29,815 bases of DNA from Acidobacteriota bacterium (GCA_023415725.1 JAEZJR010000166.1:1-29815); one strand, 5' to 3'; numbered from the stretch's first letter, positions 1 through 8,962 are shown. Notes: generated from the sequence alone by a model not told the origin. Program-made: numbers and translations.

Positions 1-55
1 TTTCGACTAACACGGAGAAATTCACGAAGTACTCCCGCCTGGTAAGACGAACTAT

Positions 56-925
56 ATGAAACTAAATCGCCCACATCCGGTAAAAGAAAAGCGCCGGGAC
101 GATCGCGATCGCCGACCAGAGCGGAGCGAACGCCTCCACCAAAACGATCAGAGCCCGCGCCCGGGAGTGGTGTTCGGTGTGCTTCCCGTCCTTGAGGCAC
201 TACGTTCAAACGCTCGAAGAGTCGAGAAGATCTTAATAGCGGAAGGAGCCAGGACGCATCGCCTGTCCGAAATTTTCGACCTGGCCCGCGAACACAGGAT
301 CATCATCGACCGCGCCGGTGCCGACCGTCTAACCACTTTCGCCGGTCCCGGAAACAATCACCAAGGGGTTGTGGCATTCGCAGCGGCCGCGGATTACGTG
401 GACGCCGATGAGATACTCGGCCCGATCGAAGGCGAAGCGTTGCTGGTACTGCTCGACGGAGTCGAAGATCCGAGAAATCTCGGCGCCGTTCTGCGCACTG
501 CAGAATGTGCCGGTGCACACGGTGTCTTCATTCCGGAACGGCGCGCCGTGGGCTTGAACGAAACCGTAGCGAAATCGTCCGCCGGTGCGATCGAACACAT
601 TAAGGTCGCGAAGGTGACCAATCTCAATCGGCTTATCGAAGACCTAAAGTCGCGCGACATTTGGGTCGTCGGGACCAGCGGCGTCGCCGAACTGGACTAC
701 ACCGAGTGGGACTGGACACGCCCATCGGCTTTGGTAATGGGATCGGAGGGTTCGGGCCTGCACAGGCTCGTGGCTGAAAACTGCGACGCGTTGGTGAATA
801 TACCGATGTATGGAAAAATAGAATCACTGAACGTATCCGTGGCCACAGGCGTAGTTCTTTTTGAGGTTAGACGCCAACGGTCGTTAGTAGCACGGTCTCA
901 GAATCAGGAGTCTGATTCTGGATAG
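56..925 (+). CDS. rlmB: 23S rRNA (guanosine-2'-O-)-methyltransferase RlmB (SpoU/TrmH family)
   Basis: This SpoU-class SAM-dependent methyltransferase of 289 residues is expected to 2'-O-methylate a guanosine of 23S rRNA (G2251 in E. coli). An N-terminal substrate-binding domain begins at about residue 38 (VVFGVLPVLEALRS). The knotted catalytic domain carries all three SPOUT motifs: DPRNLGAVLRTAECAG, LVMGSEGSGL, and IPMYGKIESLNVSVATG near the C-terminus. The first 35 or so residues are very basic and Arg/Asp-rich, resembling an RNA-contacting tail and longer than in E. coli RlmB. The ATG at 56 is the first in frame and has no strong Shine-Dalgarno. A perfect 9-bp hairpin lies in the last codons. 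The family is certain; the exact target nucleotide is inferred from similarity to RlmB rather than to TrmH. Confidence 0.9.
   Translation: MKLNRPHPVKEKRRDDRDRRPERSERLHQNDQSPRPGVVFGVLPVLEALRSNARRVEKILIAEGARTHRLSEIFDLAREHRIIIDRAGADRLTTFAGPGNNHQGVVAFAAAADYVDADEILGPIEGEALLVLLDGVEDPRNLGAVLRTAECAGAHGVFIPERRAVGLNETVAKSSAGAIEHIKVAKVTNLNRLIEDLKSRDIWVVGTSGVAELDYTEWDWTRPSALVMGSEGSGLHRLVAENCDALVNIPMYGKIESLNVSVATGVVLFEVRRQRSLVARSQNQESDSG
899..920 (+). repeat. Perfect hairpin at the 3' end of rlmB
   Basis: Arms 899-907 and 912-920 are perfect reverse complements (9 bp) around a 4-base loop, ending three bases before the rlmB stop codon at 923-925. No T-run follows, so it is unlikely to be an intrinsic terminator. 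It could stabilise the 3' end of the rlmB message or be chance; it encodes the low-complexity tail SQNQESDSG. Confidence 0.45.
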
Positions 926-952
926 GGATCAGTAAATTCGAGCCATATCATT

Positions 953-1522
953 ATGTTTTGTCCGAAATGCGGTACGGAAAATCCTGACAACGGCAAGTTT
1001 TGCCGGAGCTGCGGTGTCGATCTCGGTATGGTCAGCGTCGCTTTGAGCGGAGACCTGTCGAAATTGAACGACGCGGGTTGCTCGACCGGCGATCCGGTCA
1101 GGAACGCGATCCGACGCAACGATCCCGCTGAGGTATCGGCCGACGGCGTGAGGGCGATCGTTTCCGGAGTCGGCTTTTTGATCGTCTCAGTAGTTTTGTT
1201 AGTTACCGGCGTTGCCGGCGGCCAGGCGTGGTGGTGGGCGATGCTGTTCCCGGCATTTACGTTCTTCGCGAAGGGTTTTTCTGATGTCGTGAAATCCAGG
1301 AAGATGGAGAAGTCTCGCGGGATGGTCGCTCCGCTCTCTAGCCAGGCGATCGGCGGCGGGTTTCAGACTTCCGCGCTCCCTCCCGCACGGCAGCAATTCG
1401 TTGCTCCGGCTGAATCAAGATACAAGACAGGCGATCTCATTCCGCCAAGCGTAACCGACGACACGACGCGTCATCTGCAGATGGATCAAGAAAGGCAAAC
1501 CATGACGCTGCCTGAGAAATAA
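953..1522 (+). CDS. Zinc-ribbon membrane protein, function unknown
   Basis: This 189-residue protein opens with a textbook zinc ribbon, CPKC (Cys3, Cys6) and CRSC (Cys17, Cys20), in the arrangement of the zinc_ribbon_2/DUF2116-like class. A hydrophobic stretch at about residues 62-105 is probably two membrane segments split by a short turn (QAWWW). The remainder is a polar, Pro/Gln-rich tail with no recognised domain. The gene lies 27 bases after rlmB, and its TAA stop is immediately followed by the GTG of the next gene, so all three are probably co-transcribed. The ATG at 953 is chosen because the zinc ribbon starts at residue 3. No enzymatic role can be assigned; such proteins are usually annotated only as zinc-ribbon domain proteins. 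Confidence 0.8.
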   Translation: MFCPKCGTENPDNGKFCRSCGVDLGMVSVALSGDLSKLNDAGCSTGDPVRNAIRRNDPAEVSADGVRAIVSGVGFLIVSVVLLVTGVAGGQAWWWAMLFPAFTFFAKGFSDVVKSRKMEKSRGMVAPLSSQAIGGGFQTSALPPARQQFVAPAESRYKTGDLIPPSVTDDTTRHLQMDQERQTMTLPEK

Positions 1523-1918
1523 GTGAAAAAACTATTGAGCTTAATTTTCCTTTTAGTACTTGCCAACCAATTCGTGTCGGGTCAGGAGGTAAAGGCTGAA
1601 ATCCTTGGATCGAAGAACACGTTGAATCGGCTCGTAACCAAACCGTTTTGGGAGATACCCAAAGAGGTCCCCAAAGAAGTAAGTGGTTTTCACGCGAAAG
1701 GCACGATTTCGATTCTCTTGTGGATAGATGACTCAGGAAATGTTCAGAAACTTAAAATGCTAGGCGGTTTTAGTAACGTAAAATTCATGAAGGAATTTAT
1801 CACAAAGGAAGCCTCTTCTTGGAAATTCAGGCCATTGAAAAGGAACGGTAAACAAGTTCCATTTAAAGGCCTGGTCGCAATTCCTTTTTGTTATGGTTCC
1901 TTCACGGAATGTTGGTAA
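1523..1918 (+). CDS. Exported TonB C-terminal-like protein
   Basis: This 131-residue protein begins with a signal peptide (KKLLSLIFLLVLANQFVSGQ), followed directly by a single domain resembling the TonB/TolA C-terminal fold. That fold is recognisable in FHAKGTISILLWID, the central SGNVQKLKMLGG, and WKFRPLKRNGKQVPFKG. It lacks the Pro-rich linker and membrane anchor of a true TonB, so it is a free periplasmic domain of unknown role rather than an energy transducer. Translation starts at a GTG touching the upstream stop codon, implying coupling. Codon use is clearly more AT-rich than its neighbours: 70 of the 180 bases in 1681-1860 are G or C. It converges on the SDR gene with only nine bases between them and no visible terminator. 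Confidence 0.7.
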   Translation: MKKLLSLIFLLVLANQFVSGQEVKAEILGSKNTLNRLVTKPFWEIPKEVPKEVSGFHAKGTISILLWIDDSGNVQKLKMLGGFSNVKFMKEFITKEASSWKFRPLKRNGKQVPFKGLVAIPFCYGSFTECW

Positions 1919-1927
1919 TTTGAGTTT

Positions 1928-2764
1928 TCATCGCTTCCGCAAACTCATCTTATGCCCGGCGAGGCGTTCGATGACGCGAAGGTAGTTTTTTGGAAACAAA
2001 CGAGCGAAAGTGCTGATCGCCCTCGCGTCCTTTCCGATAAGGATGCGAGGGTTTTTCTTTTTGATACCTGCGACGATAGTTTCGGCGGCTTGCTCGGGAG
2101 TGCTCCTGGCCACGCGGTCGAAGAAGTTTGCTCCCTGTTCTTTCCATTCTTTAGGGGTGTTCTCACCCAACCGCGAGTTGCGTGCGATGTTCGTCAGCAC
2201 GCCGCCCGGGTGAACGCTCGATACGTGAAGGTTCGTGCCGGCGTATTCATGCCGGAGGCTTTCGGTAAAGCCGCGAACCGCAAACTTCGAGGCACAATAC
2301 GCACTTTGTTCCTCGGGGGCGATAAACCCGAACACGCTGGATATATTAACGATGTGAGCTTCCGGTTGGGCAAGCAGCGTCGGCAGGAAGACCTTGCAGC
2401 CGTGCACAACGCCCCAGAAATTTATCCCCATCAGCCAGCGCATATCCTCGATCGAGATATGCTCAAAGGTACCAAGCAGGCCGACTCCTGCGTTGTTGAT
2501 CAAATGCGTGACACGGCGGTGTTTTTGCACTACTTCGTCTGCGAAGAGCTGCATCCGACGGAGATCGCTTACATCAACAACATGCGTAGAGAGCGGAACT
2601 CCCAGTGACTCGACAAGTTCACCCGTTTCCGCGAGCCCAGCCTCCTTTACGTCGGAGATCGCGAGTCCCGCAATACCTTCTTTGGCAAGGCGGATGGCCA
2701 GGGCTTTTCCGATTCCGGAGGCCGCTCCGGTGACCACAGCAACGCTGTTTTTGGTAAGTGTCAT
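1928..2764 (-). CDS. Short-chain dehydrogenase/reductase (SDR, classical)
   Basis: This classical SDR oxidoreductase of 278 residues has every diagnostic element: the Rossmann motif TGAASGIG at 12-19, NNAG at 90-93, the catalytic Ser at 142-143, and YCASK with Tyr156 and Lys160. The substrate cannot be read from sequence; the basic C-terminal tail (GHKMSLRKR) and length resemble the uncharacterised SDRs annotated as SDR family NAD(P)-dependent oxidoreductase. The ATG directly follows the TAA of the upstream propeller gene with no spacer, so translation is probably coupled and the two form a transcription unit. No Shine-Dalgarno independent of the upstream coding region is obvious. Confidence 0.9.
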   Translation of the reverse strand: MTLTKNSVAVVTGAASGIGKALAIRLAKEGIAGLAISDVKEAGLAETGELVESLGVPLSTHVVDVSDLRRMQLFADEVVQKHRRVTHLINNAGVGLLGTFEHISIEDMRWLMGINFWGVVHGCKVFLPTLLAQPEAHIVNISSVFGFIAPEEQSAYCASKFAVRGFTESLRHEYAGTNLHVSSVHPGGVLTNIARNSRLGENTPKEWKEQGANFFDRVARSTPEQAAETIVAGIKKKNPRILIGKDARAISTFARLFPKNYLRVIERLAGHKMSLRKR

Positions 2765-4915
2765 TTACCTTTTCACGACCGCCCGAGCATTACCAACATT
2801 ACCGTTTGCGTCGAAAACCCGCAGCGTCACAGAATACTCCCCGGCTGCATCCACGGGAACCTCGACAGAGTATCGTTCATCGGGGCCGTCAGATATACCG
2901 TCGTCTGCGAATACCGTACGCCATTCACCGCCGTTCACGCTGTACTCGGCACGAGCGACGTAGCTTGCCCGGTCGTTAGCTTTGAACACGATGCGTGCGC
3001 GATTCCCGGTTACTTGGGGAGTTCCTGAAACAATGACGGTCGGCTGCGAATTGTCTATCACGAATGATTCGCTCACGCGTTCGCCGGTGAGAGCAATGCC
3101 TGCGGGATTAGAGGGTGAGTCCTTCGCAACGACGCGGATCAAATACCGGCCATCGGCGAGCGAGAGACCGTCCAGTGTCGCGAAGTTCTCCGAGATGTTC
3201 TCCTTCAAAAGCTTCCACGAAGTGTCCGCGTTTTCCCTGAAGTAAACGTCATATACGATCTTGTCGCCGTTGCGGTCCTCGGCGGTCCATTGGAATGAGC
3301 GAGCACCACGTTGATAAACCCGACGCGGCGGCTGCACGGCCACAACGATACCGAACGCCTGAGGTTCCTGGCCGGACAGCTCGATGTTCGGGTCGATCTG
3401 GATGCCTGGGTTCGCGAGAAGACCAACGTTCGCGGGCAAAGCCTGGAGCGAAGTGATCTCGGGGCGGATGTTGCGGCCGATATAGGCGACGTTTACCTCG
3501 CGGAGCGATGCTCCGCTTCCGCGAAGTACAGCGCGCCACTGAAGATATCTTGCTCCCGGCGCTCCGATCTTTCCGCGGGACGTCTCTCCGCGCACCGGTT
3601 CCCACGCGCTCCAGGTTTCGTTTGGAGTTTCGGAATTTCCGCTACGCACCTCGATTCGGACATCACCGGCGGACGACCACCAGGCGTTGCCCCAAGAGGC
3701 GGTTGTTTTCGCATCGAGCACGGCAGATTCGTAAACGCCCTCAGCCACCGCATCGGGGCCGATCCGGAAAAGGCGGCCCTGATTGCTCGAGGTGGCATAT
3801 AGATTGTTGCCCTGACTGAAGATAGTGGAGATCTGGTTCGCATCCGTCTGCATCGCCAGCGTTTCGTTGCCGTCATTGCGAACGTTGAAAATCCGCCCCC
3901 GATCGGACGTGCCGATCAAAACACCGTTGCCCGTTTGGTGGGCATGAACCGAGAAAGCGGTAACGGTCGGCGATGCCCAGATGATGTCGTTGCCGCCATC
4001 AGGGAGAATTCTATAAACAGCGGATTTCGCTCCCGTCAGATCGTACCGGCTCTTCTGCGGTTGGGGCGGCTGCATTGGGTTAGGTGCATCTGCGGTTACG
4101 GTTCTGCTTTCGGGCGACGGCGAGGTAGACGGCTCCGGCGGTTTCGCGACGGAAGCGGATTCGCCGAGGGCGAGAGCGTAAACGGATCCGTCAGGCCCCA
4201 CAGCGAGTTCATGGATCTCGCGGAGGGGTGAATCAAGAAGACCGAAAGGCTTCCCGTCGGGACCGAATTTTAGGACTAGGCCACCGTTATCCGTCCCCGC
4301 GTAAAGGTTACCCGCCCTGTCCGCCGCGAGCGAGATGATGTGCGTTTCGCTCGTGTCGAACAAAAGCGAGGCAGTGGGGGCCGCTCCGGCCGTTCGCACC
4401 CGGTAGATCTTCCCGGTATCGCCGGTCCCGACGGCCAGGCTGCCGTCCGACATCACGGCAAGTGACCAGATGTATTTTTCTTTCGGCTCGAAATATACCG
4501 TAGCGGTTCCCGCGGAATTGATCTGATATACCTTCCCGTCCGGTGAGGTGGCAACAAAGAGTTCCCCGTTTCGACCGACCGCGAGGGCGGATACGTTCAA
4601 CTCGGCAAGGTCAGCGAACATCGCTCCCGCACCGTTAGCTCCGACTTTGTAAATTCGTCCTTCCGCTCCCGTACCCAAGTAAACATTCCCGGTCGAGTCG
4701 ACTGCGCTGGACCAAATATAGGGCTGTTCGGTCTTATAGATCTCGGTCAATCGCGGAGCGGGCGTTATGTTCCCGTTCGCGTCGACAGATACGCTTCGAG
4801 CATCGCCTCGCATGACATCTGCTCGCGAATTCACCGACCAGATCTGCGGCTCTACGGCAAAGGATGAAATTGTTAGAAGGAGAGCGAAAAGGGACGAAAC
4901 GAGAATTCTTTTCAT
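2765..4915 (-). CDS. Large exported beta-propeller protein with C-terminal Ig/FnIII-like domains
   Basis: This secreted protein of 716 residues has a clear signal peptide (MKRILVSSLFALLLTISSFA). Roughly residues 45-380 are repeated blades of the type STGNVYLGTGAEGRIYKV, GELFVATSPDGKVYQI and GSLAVGTGDTGKIYRV, spaced 40-50 residues apart, typical of NHL/SMP-30/two-component-regulator-like propellers. A low-complexity Pro/Ser linker follows near residue 265 (KPPEPSTSPSPES). The C-terminal third looks like two or more beta-sandwich modules (RVYQRGARSFQWTAEDRNGD, then DGRYLIRVVAKDSPSNPAG). No catalytic residues are recognised; it is more likely a binding or scaffold protein of the envelope. It is the promoter-proximal partner of the SDR gene. 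Confidence 0.75.
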   Translation of the reverse strand: MKRILVSSLFALLLTISSFAVEPQIWSVNSRADVMRGDARSVSVDANGNITPAPRLTEIYKTEQPYIWSSAVDSTGNVYLGTGAEGRIYKVGANGAGAMFADLAELNVSALAVGRNGELFVATSPDGKVYQINSAGTATVYFEPKEKYIWSLAVMSDGSLAVGTGDTGKIYRVRTAGAAPTASLLFDTSETHIISLAADRAGNLYAGTDNGGLVLKFGPDGKPFGLLDSPLREIHELAVGPDGSVYALALGESASVAKPPEPSTSPSPESRTVTADAPNPMQPPQPQKSRYDLTGAKSAVYRILPDGGNDIIWASPTVTAFSVHAHQTGNGVLIGTSDRGRIFNVRNDGNETLAMQTDANQISTIFSQGNNLYATSSNQGRLFRIGPDAVAEGVYESAVLDAKTTASWGNAWWSSAGDVRIEVRSGNSETPNETWSAWEPVRGETSRGKIGAPGARYLQWRAVLRGSGASLREVNVAYIGRNIRPEITSLQALPANVGLLANPGIQIDPNIELSGQEPQAFGIVVAVQPPRRVYQRGARSFQWTAEDRNGDKIVYDVYFRENADTSWKLLKENISENFATLDGLSLADGRYLIRVVAKDSPSNPAGIALTGERVSESFVIDNSQPTVIVSGTPQVTGNRARIVFKANDRASYVARAEYSVNGGEWRTVFADDGISDGPDERYSVEVPVDAAGEYSVTLRVFDANGNVGNARAVVKR

Positions 4916-4976
4916 TCTTTATGAGCTAATCGACACGGGCAAATTGAACTAAATCAAATATATGTTATCCGTAAAC

Positions 4977-5013
4977 AAAAAGACACCCGGATGAAATCGA
5001 TCCGAGTGTCTTT
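4977..5013 (-). terminator. Rho-independent terminator of ndh
   Basis: The inverted repeat has arms of about 14 bases, nearly perfect (AAAGACACCCGGAT against ATCCGAGTGTCTTT on the plus strand), and a 7-base loop. Read on the minus strand it starts 17 bases after the ndh stop codon and ends in a run of five T, then GTTT. It isolates ndh from the downstream propeller gene. Confidence 0.85.
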
Positions 5014-5030
5014 CATACGTTATAGCCGCC

Positions 5031-6374
5031 TTAACTGGCGACCTTTGCGGCGCTCCGCTTCGCGGCCTCGTCAAGTATCCTAACGCCCTCCTCGCCCTCC
5101 ATGAACAGGATGGCATTTCGAAGTTCATGCGCATCGCCCGTGATCAGCCGGGCACTGCGTTCGCGCGTGAAATACGCCCATGCCCACTCGAGCATCACCA
5201 CAAAGCGGTTGCGGAAACCGATAAGAAAAAAGACGTGAAGGACGAGCCAGAACACCCAGGCGATCCAGCCGGTCATCTTCAGTCCCCACACATGCGCGAT
5301 CGCCTTGCTGCGTCCGATCGTCGCCATGGCTCCCTTGTCGACGTATTTGAAGTTCTTCCTCGGCTGCTTTCTAAGGTCCGCCAGGATGTTCTTAGCGGTG
5401 GCGGTGCCCATCTGCATCGCCGCAGGGCTGACACCGGGGACAGGGTCGCCGTTTTCGCGCTTGATCGACGCCATATCCCCGATTACGAAGGTTCGATCAC
5501 AGCCGGGGATGCTAAGGTCCGGGTTTACGAAAACTCGGCCCGCCTTGTCGGTTTGTACCCCTAATTTCTTCCCGAGCGGTGAGGCCGCGACCCCAGTCGC
5601 CCAGACGACCACGTCGCATCCGATCCATTCCTCTCCCACCTTCACCTTGCCGGGCTCGATGTCCGTCACGAAACTATTGAGCCGCACCTCGACACCCAGT
5701 TCTTCAAGTTGCACCTTCGCGCTCGCGGAAAGGTCGGGCGTATAGGTGCCGAGCACTCGGTCAGATCCCTCGAACAGCATTACTCGAGCCTTCCGAGTAT
5801 CGATGGCTTTGTAATCGCGCGCTAGTGCCTGTCGAGCAATGTCCGCTATCGCACCGGCCATCTCAACGCCGGTGGGGCCGCCACCGACGACCACGAAGTT
5901 CAGCATTTTGTGCTCGCCATTGATGGCCGCCTGCCGCTCAGCGAGTTCAAATGCCAGGAGCACACGGCGGCGTATTTCGACGGCGTCTTCGAGCGTCTTT
6001 AGGCCCGGTGCCGAGACCTCCCATTCATCATGCCCGAAATAAGAGTGCCGTGCCCCCGCGGCAACGATCAGGTAGTCATACTTGATCTCGGTCCCGTCGT
6101 CCATCACTACTTTGTGGTGCTGGGTGTCGAAGTCGAGCACTTCCCCGAGGATCACTTCGACGTTCTTCGCGTAGTGAAGGATACGCCGAATCGGCATGGC
6201 GATCTCGCCCGGTGAAAGCACTGCCGTCGCCACCTGGTAAAGCAACGGCTGGAAAACGTGATGGTTCTTTCGGTCGATCAGTGTAACGTCGACCGGCTTG
6301 TTAGCGAGGGCGTTCGCAGCCCAAAGCCCGCCGAATCCACCGCCGACGATCACGACCTTTGGCATTTTATTCAT
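5031..6374 (-). CDS. ndh: Type II NADH:quinone oxidoreductase (NDH-2)
   Basis: This single-subunit, non-proton-pumping NADH dehydrogenase of 447 residues passes electrons from NADH through FAD to membrane quinone. The FAD-binding Rossmann motif GGGFGG is at 11-16 and the NADH-binding motif GGGPTG at 164-169. The sequence FQPLLYQVAT at 41-50 and VVWATGV are typical of the family. The C-terminal region contains a hydrophobic Trp-rich stretch at about 366-390 (WIAWVFWLVLHVFFLIGF), the membrane-anchoring segment seen in longer bacterial NDH-2 proteins. The start is fixed by a strong AGGAGG seven bases upstream of the ATG. It appears to be a single-gene unit with its own terminator. Confidence 0.93.
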   Translation of the reverse strand: MNKMPKVVIVGGGFGGLWAANALANKPVDVTLIDRKNHHVFQPLLYQVATAVLSPGEIAMPIRRILHYAKNVEVILGEVLDFDTQHHKVVMDDGTEIKYDYLIVAAGARHSYFGHDEWEVSAPGLKTLEDAVEIRRRVLLAFELAERQAAINGEHKMLNFVVVGGGPTGVEMAGAIADIARQALARDYKAIDTRKARVMLFEGSDRVLGTYTPDLSASAKVQLEELGVEVRLNSFVTDIEPGKVKVGEEWIGCDVVVWATGVAASPLGKKLGVQTDKAGRVFVNPDLSIPGCDRTFVIGDMASIKRENGDPVPGVSPAAMQMGTATAKNILADLRKQPRKNFKYVDKGAMATIGRSKAIAHVWGLKMTGWIAWVFWLVLHVFFLIGFRNRFVVMLEWAWAYFTRERSARLITGDAHELRNAILFMEGEEGVRILDEAAKRSAAKVAS

Positions 6375-6429
6375 AAGACTGCCTCCTAATCTATAACGCG
6401 GAAGATGAGCATATCTTATTTCATCACTC

Positions 6430-7449
6430 TCAGGTGCCGATATATTTCGCGTAAAGCGACCGAGCTACGGAAATATCGTCCGTCCCTTTAACAATCGCAC
6501 GCCCGTCGGTGAACACGGTCATCTCATATACGTCCGGGGAGAATCGAAGCAGGTATTCGTTCTGCTTAACGTCATTGAAGGGCGTAAGGCGGTCGCGCAA
6601 AGAGGCAAGGTCGAGGCTCACTGGGCGGGGCGGGGCAATCTGTACGGCGTCTCGGCCGCAAAGGACCGCGGAGAATTCATGGGCTTCCGCATCTAGAAAC
6701 TCAAATTTACGCTGCCCACACGTGACGCATTCGGCGGTCGACTCGGTTAGCCTTATCTTGCGCCATTCGTTTTCCCAGACGTCGATCTGCATCAGCGAAC
6801 CATGAAGCTTACCCCGATTGCCCGTGAGTAGCTTAAGAGTCTCCGCCACCTGGATCGAAGCAATACTTGAAATGATCGGCATTATCACGCCGGCGGTGTC
6901 GCATGTGGGCGAAGTTCCCGCGTCGGGCATCTCTTCGAAAATGCAGCGGAGGCACGGAGTTTCGCCGGGGAGTATGGTCATCGTCGTGCCATAGCTTGAT
7001 ACGGCAGCACCGTAGATCCATGCGATTTCGTGCTTCACGCACGCGTCATTGACGAGGTAACGGATCTGAAAATTGTCAGTGCCGTCGAGCACCACATCGC
7101 AACCCTGGATCAGGGATTCAATATTTGAATTGTTGATATCAGCGACTATCGGCTCGACTGTGATCTCGGAATTGATCTCTGCGATACGATTCCTGGCCGC
7201 AATGGCTTTTGGCAGGCGATCAGCAGCATCCGTTTCCTTGTAAAGCGTCTGCCGCTGGAGATTGGTGAACTCGACGAAATCACGGTCCACGATGCGCATC
7301 GTTCCCACGCCGGCACGGGCGAGCATCTCCGCATGTGACGCCCCGAGGGCTCCGCAACCAACGAGCAAAACGCGCGAATCCAACAGTCGCTCCTGCCCCT
7401 CGCGGCCGATGCCGGGAAATAAGATCTGTCTGCTGTAGCGTTCGTTCAT
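6430..7449 (-). CDS. ThiF/MoeB/HesA-family adenylyltransferase
   Basis: This E1-like enzyme adenylates the C-terminal glycine of a ubiquitin-fold sulfur carrier (ThiS, MoaD or similar). Of its 339 residues, 31-36 form the nucleotide loop GCGALG, followed by DRDFVEFTNLQRQ at 55-67. The structural zinc site is CLRC (166, 169) with CVTC (241, 244), and Cys183 in TCDTAG is at the catalytic position. There is no C-terminal rhodanese; instead the tail ends GTDDISVARSLYAKYIG, which resembles Gram-positive thiazole-biosynthesis ThiF. No sulfur carrier is encoded nearby, so ThiF and MoeB cannot be separated. The longer in-frame opening was rejected: the ATG at 7449 overlaps the aroDE stop as ATGA, and homology begins there. 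Confidence 0.88.
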   Translation of the reverse strand: MNERYSRQILFPGIGREGQERLLDSRVLLVGCGALGASHAEMLARAGVGTMRIVDRDFVEFTNLQRQTLYKETDAADRLPKAIAARNRIAEINSEITVEPIVADINNSNIESLIQGCDVVLDGTDNFQIRYLVNDACVKHEIAWIYGAAVSSYGTTMTILPGETPCLRCIFEEMPDAGTSPTCDTAGVIMPIISSIASIQVAETLKLLTGNRGKLHGSLMQIDVWENEWRKIRLTESTAECVTCGQRKFEFLDAEAHEFSAVLCGRDAVQIAPPRPVSLDLASLRDRLTPFNDVKQNEYLLRFSPDVYEMTVFTDGRAIVKGTDDISVARSLYAKYIGT

Positions 7450-8951
7450 TGGAGTTTCGTTTTGACTGCCTCTGCCATCGCCGCGACAGGGGCCGCTTCG
7501 CCGGTCCATATCTCGAACTGCTTTGCTCCCTGAGCGATCAGCATCTCAAGCCCGTTGATGGCGGGAATGCCCGCTAGCTCTGCTTCACGCAGTAGGCGGG
7601 TTTCCGCGGGGTTGTAGACGAGGTCGTAGACGAGTTTCACCCCGGAGAGTTGTTCGGACGTCGCGATCGTCTGATCTACGGTTTCGCCTTTTGTGCCCAG
7701 CGGCGACGTATTAACTAAGATGTCGGTTTCGAATCGGTGGTGGTCGGTGTGCAATTCCTCGATTGTGATCCCGAACTCGTCGGTCAGCTTCCGGGCCTTC
7801 GCCGTGTCGCGAGCAAGAACAGTAACTTCTGCGCCTTCCCGCCGCAGTGCATAGACGCACGCTCGTGCGGCACCACCAGCACCGACGACTGAAACTCGAG
7901 CCCCATTTAGGTCACCGCACAGCGCCTTTAACGGTGCGATGAAACCCGGCGCGTCCGTGTTATAGCCAAACAGTTTACCGTCCGCAACATTCACGGTGTT
8001 GACGGCCCCGATGGTCCGGGCGGTTTCGTCTATCTCATCCAAATGCGGAATGATCGCCTGCTTGTGGGGGTTAGTTACCGAGAAACCGGCGAAGCTCAGA
8101 TCTATTTCGCGTGTTTCGGACATCACCATTCGCTTTACGAACGCTTCGAGGTCGGCGACCTGGAGCGGCATGAAGACGCGATTCAACTTTGCAGCTTTGA
8201 ACGCGGCATTGTGCAGCCACGGCGAAACGGAATAACTCGTATTGCCAGCGATGATGCCGTAGATCTGAGTCTCCCGGTCGAGCTCACGAACGCGAAACAC
8301 ATTTATCAGATCTTGAGCGGATATTTGCCCCGGGGCGGTCTCGTTCCCGGCTTCGAGCGACGCGTAGGTCAAATAAGCCCCGAACGCGGGCCCGAGGATA
8401 CGGGTCCATTTTCCCGCTTCACCCATAGCGATGGGGATCACGCGTCCTTCGTTCTTCTCAGCCGTGTCGAGCAGTTTCCACACCTCGATCGTATCGGTTA
8501 TCACGGGGCAATCGACAGCGATCTTTACGATCTCGTCGTGGATGTCTGCGAGTTCGAAATATGCCGCGCGAAGGTCGTCCGGCGCGCCTCTAAAGAAATG
8601 ATGCGAGCGGATCACGCGGCCCCGGTCGAAACCGAACGGAAATTCCAGATCGGTTTCGTGATCGGCAATGAAGTCATGTTCGGAGAGTGCTTTTACGGCA
8701 CGTTTCCAAAACAATATACGGGTGGAAAGGGGCAAGACACGGTTCCCGCCTTCCTCGCTCGGGCGGAATGTGATTAGGTATTGTTTCGAGATCTTCGGAA
8801 GGCCATCGAGAACGATGTCGAGTTCTCCGTGATCGAGGCAGTCGAAACGCACTTCGATCACGTCGGCCAGAGATTCCGCGCGTGTGATCTTCTCGAAAAG
8901 CTCGCCTGCGGTTCGTGCACATATGGAAATGCAGATCTTCCCGTTACTCAT
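7446..8951 (-). CDS. aroDE: Bifunctional 3-dehydroquinate dehydratase (type I) / shikimate dehydrogenase
   Basis: This fusion of shikimate-pathway steps three and four has 501 residues. Residues 1-220 are a type I dehydroquinase, with Glu34/Arg36 in EVRFD, His117/118 in IRSHHFF, and the Schiff-base Lys143 in VKIAVD. Residues 230-501 are an AroE-type NADP-dependent dehydrogenase, with SVSPWLHN (241-248), catalytic Lys297 in VTNPHK, NTD (331-333) and the dinucleotide loop GAGGAA (357-362). Such fusions are known in plants, chlamydiae, planctomycetes and acidobacteria. It lies between a TspO-like gene and the ThiF-like gene in a tight operon. A TTG at 8966 overlapping the upstream stop is an alternative start; the ATG at 8951 fits homology better. 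Confidence 0.92.
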   Translation of the reverse strand: MSNGKICISICARTAGELFEKITRAESLADVIEVRFDCLDHGELDIVLDGLPKISKQYLITFRPSEEGGNRVLPLSTRILFWKRAVKALSEHDFIADHETDLEFPFGFDRGRVIRSHHFFRGAPDDLRAAYFELADIHDEIVKIAVDCPVITDTIEVWKLLDTAEKNEGRVIPIAMGEAGKWTRILGPAFGAYLTYASLEAGNETAPGQISAQDLINVFRVRELDRETQIYGIIAGNTSYSVSPWLHNAAFKAAKLNRVFMPLQVADLEAFVKRMVMSETREIDLSFAGFSVTNPHKQAIIPHLDEIDETARTIGAVNTVNVADGKLFGYNTDAPGFIAPLKALCGDLNGARVSVVGAGGAARACVYALRREGAEVTVLARDTAKARKLTDEFGITIEELHTDHHRFETDILVNTSPLGTKGETVDQTIATSEQLSGVKLVYDLVYNPAETRLLREAELAGIPAINGLEMLIAQGAKQFEIWTGEAAPVAAMAEAVKTKLQ

Positions 8952-8962
8952 CGCCGGCCGAT

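Noticed and set aside
1952..2608. Long open frame antisense to the SDR gene
   Set aside because: It lies opposite a clearly recognisable SDR with intact catalytic motifs and has no homology signal of its own.
8043..8777. Long open frame antisense to aroDE
   Set aside because: It is the complement of a complete, motif-bearing AroDE protein; no independent promoter, Shine-Dalgarno or domain is visible.
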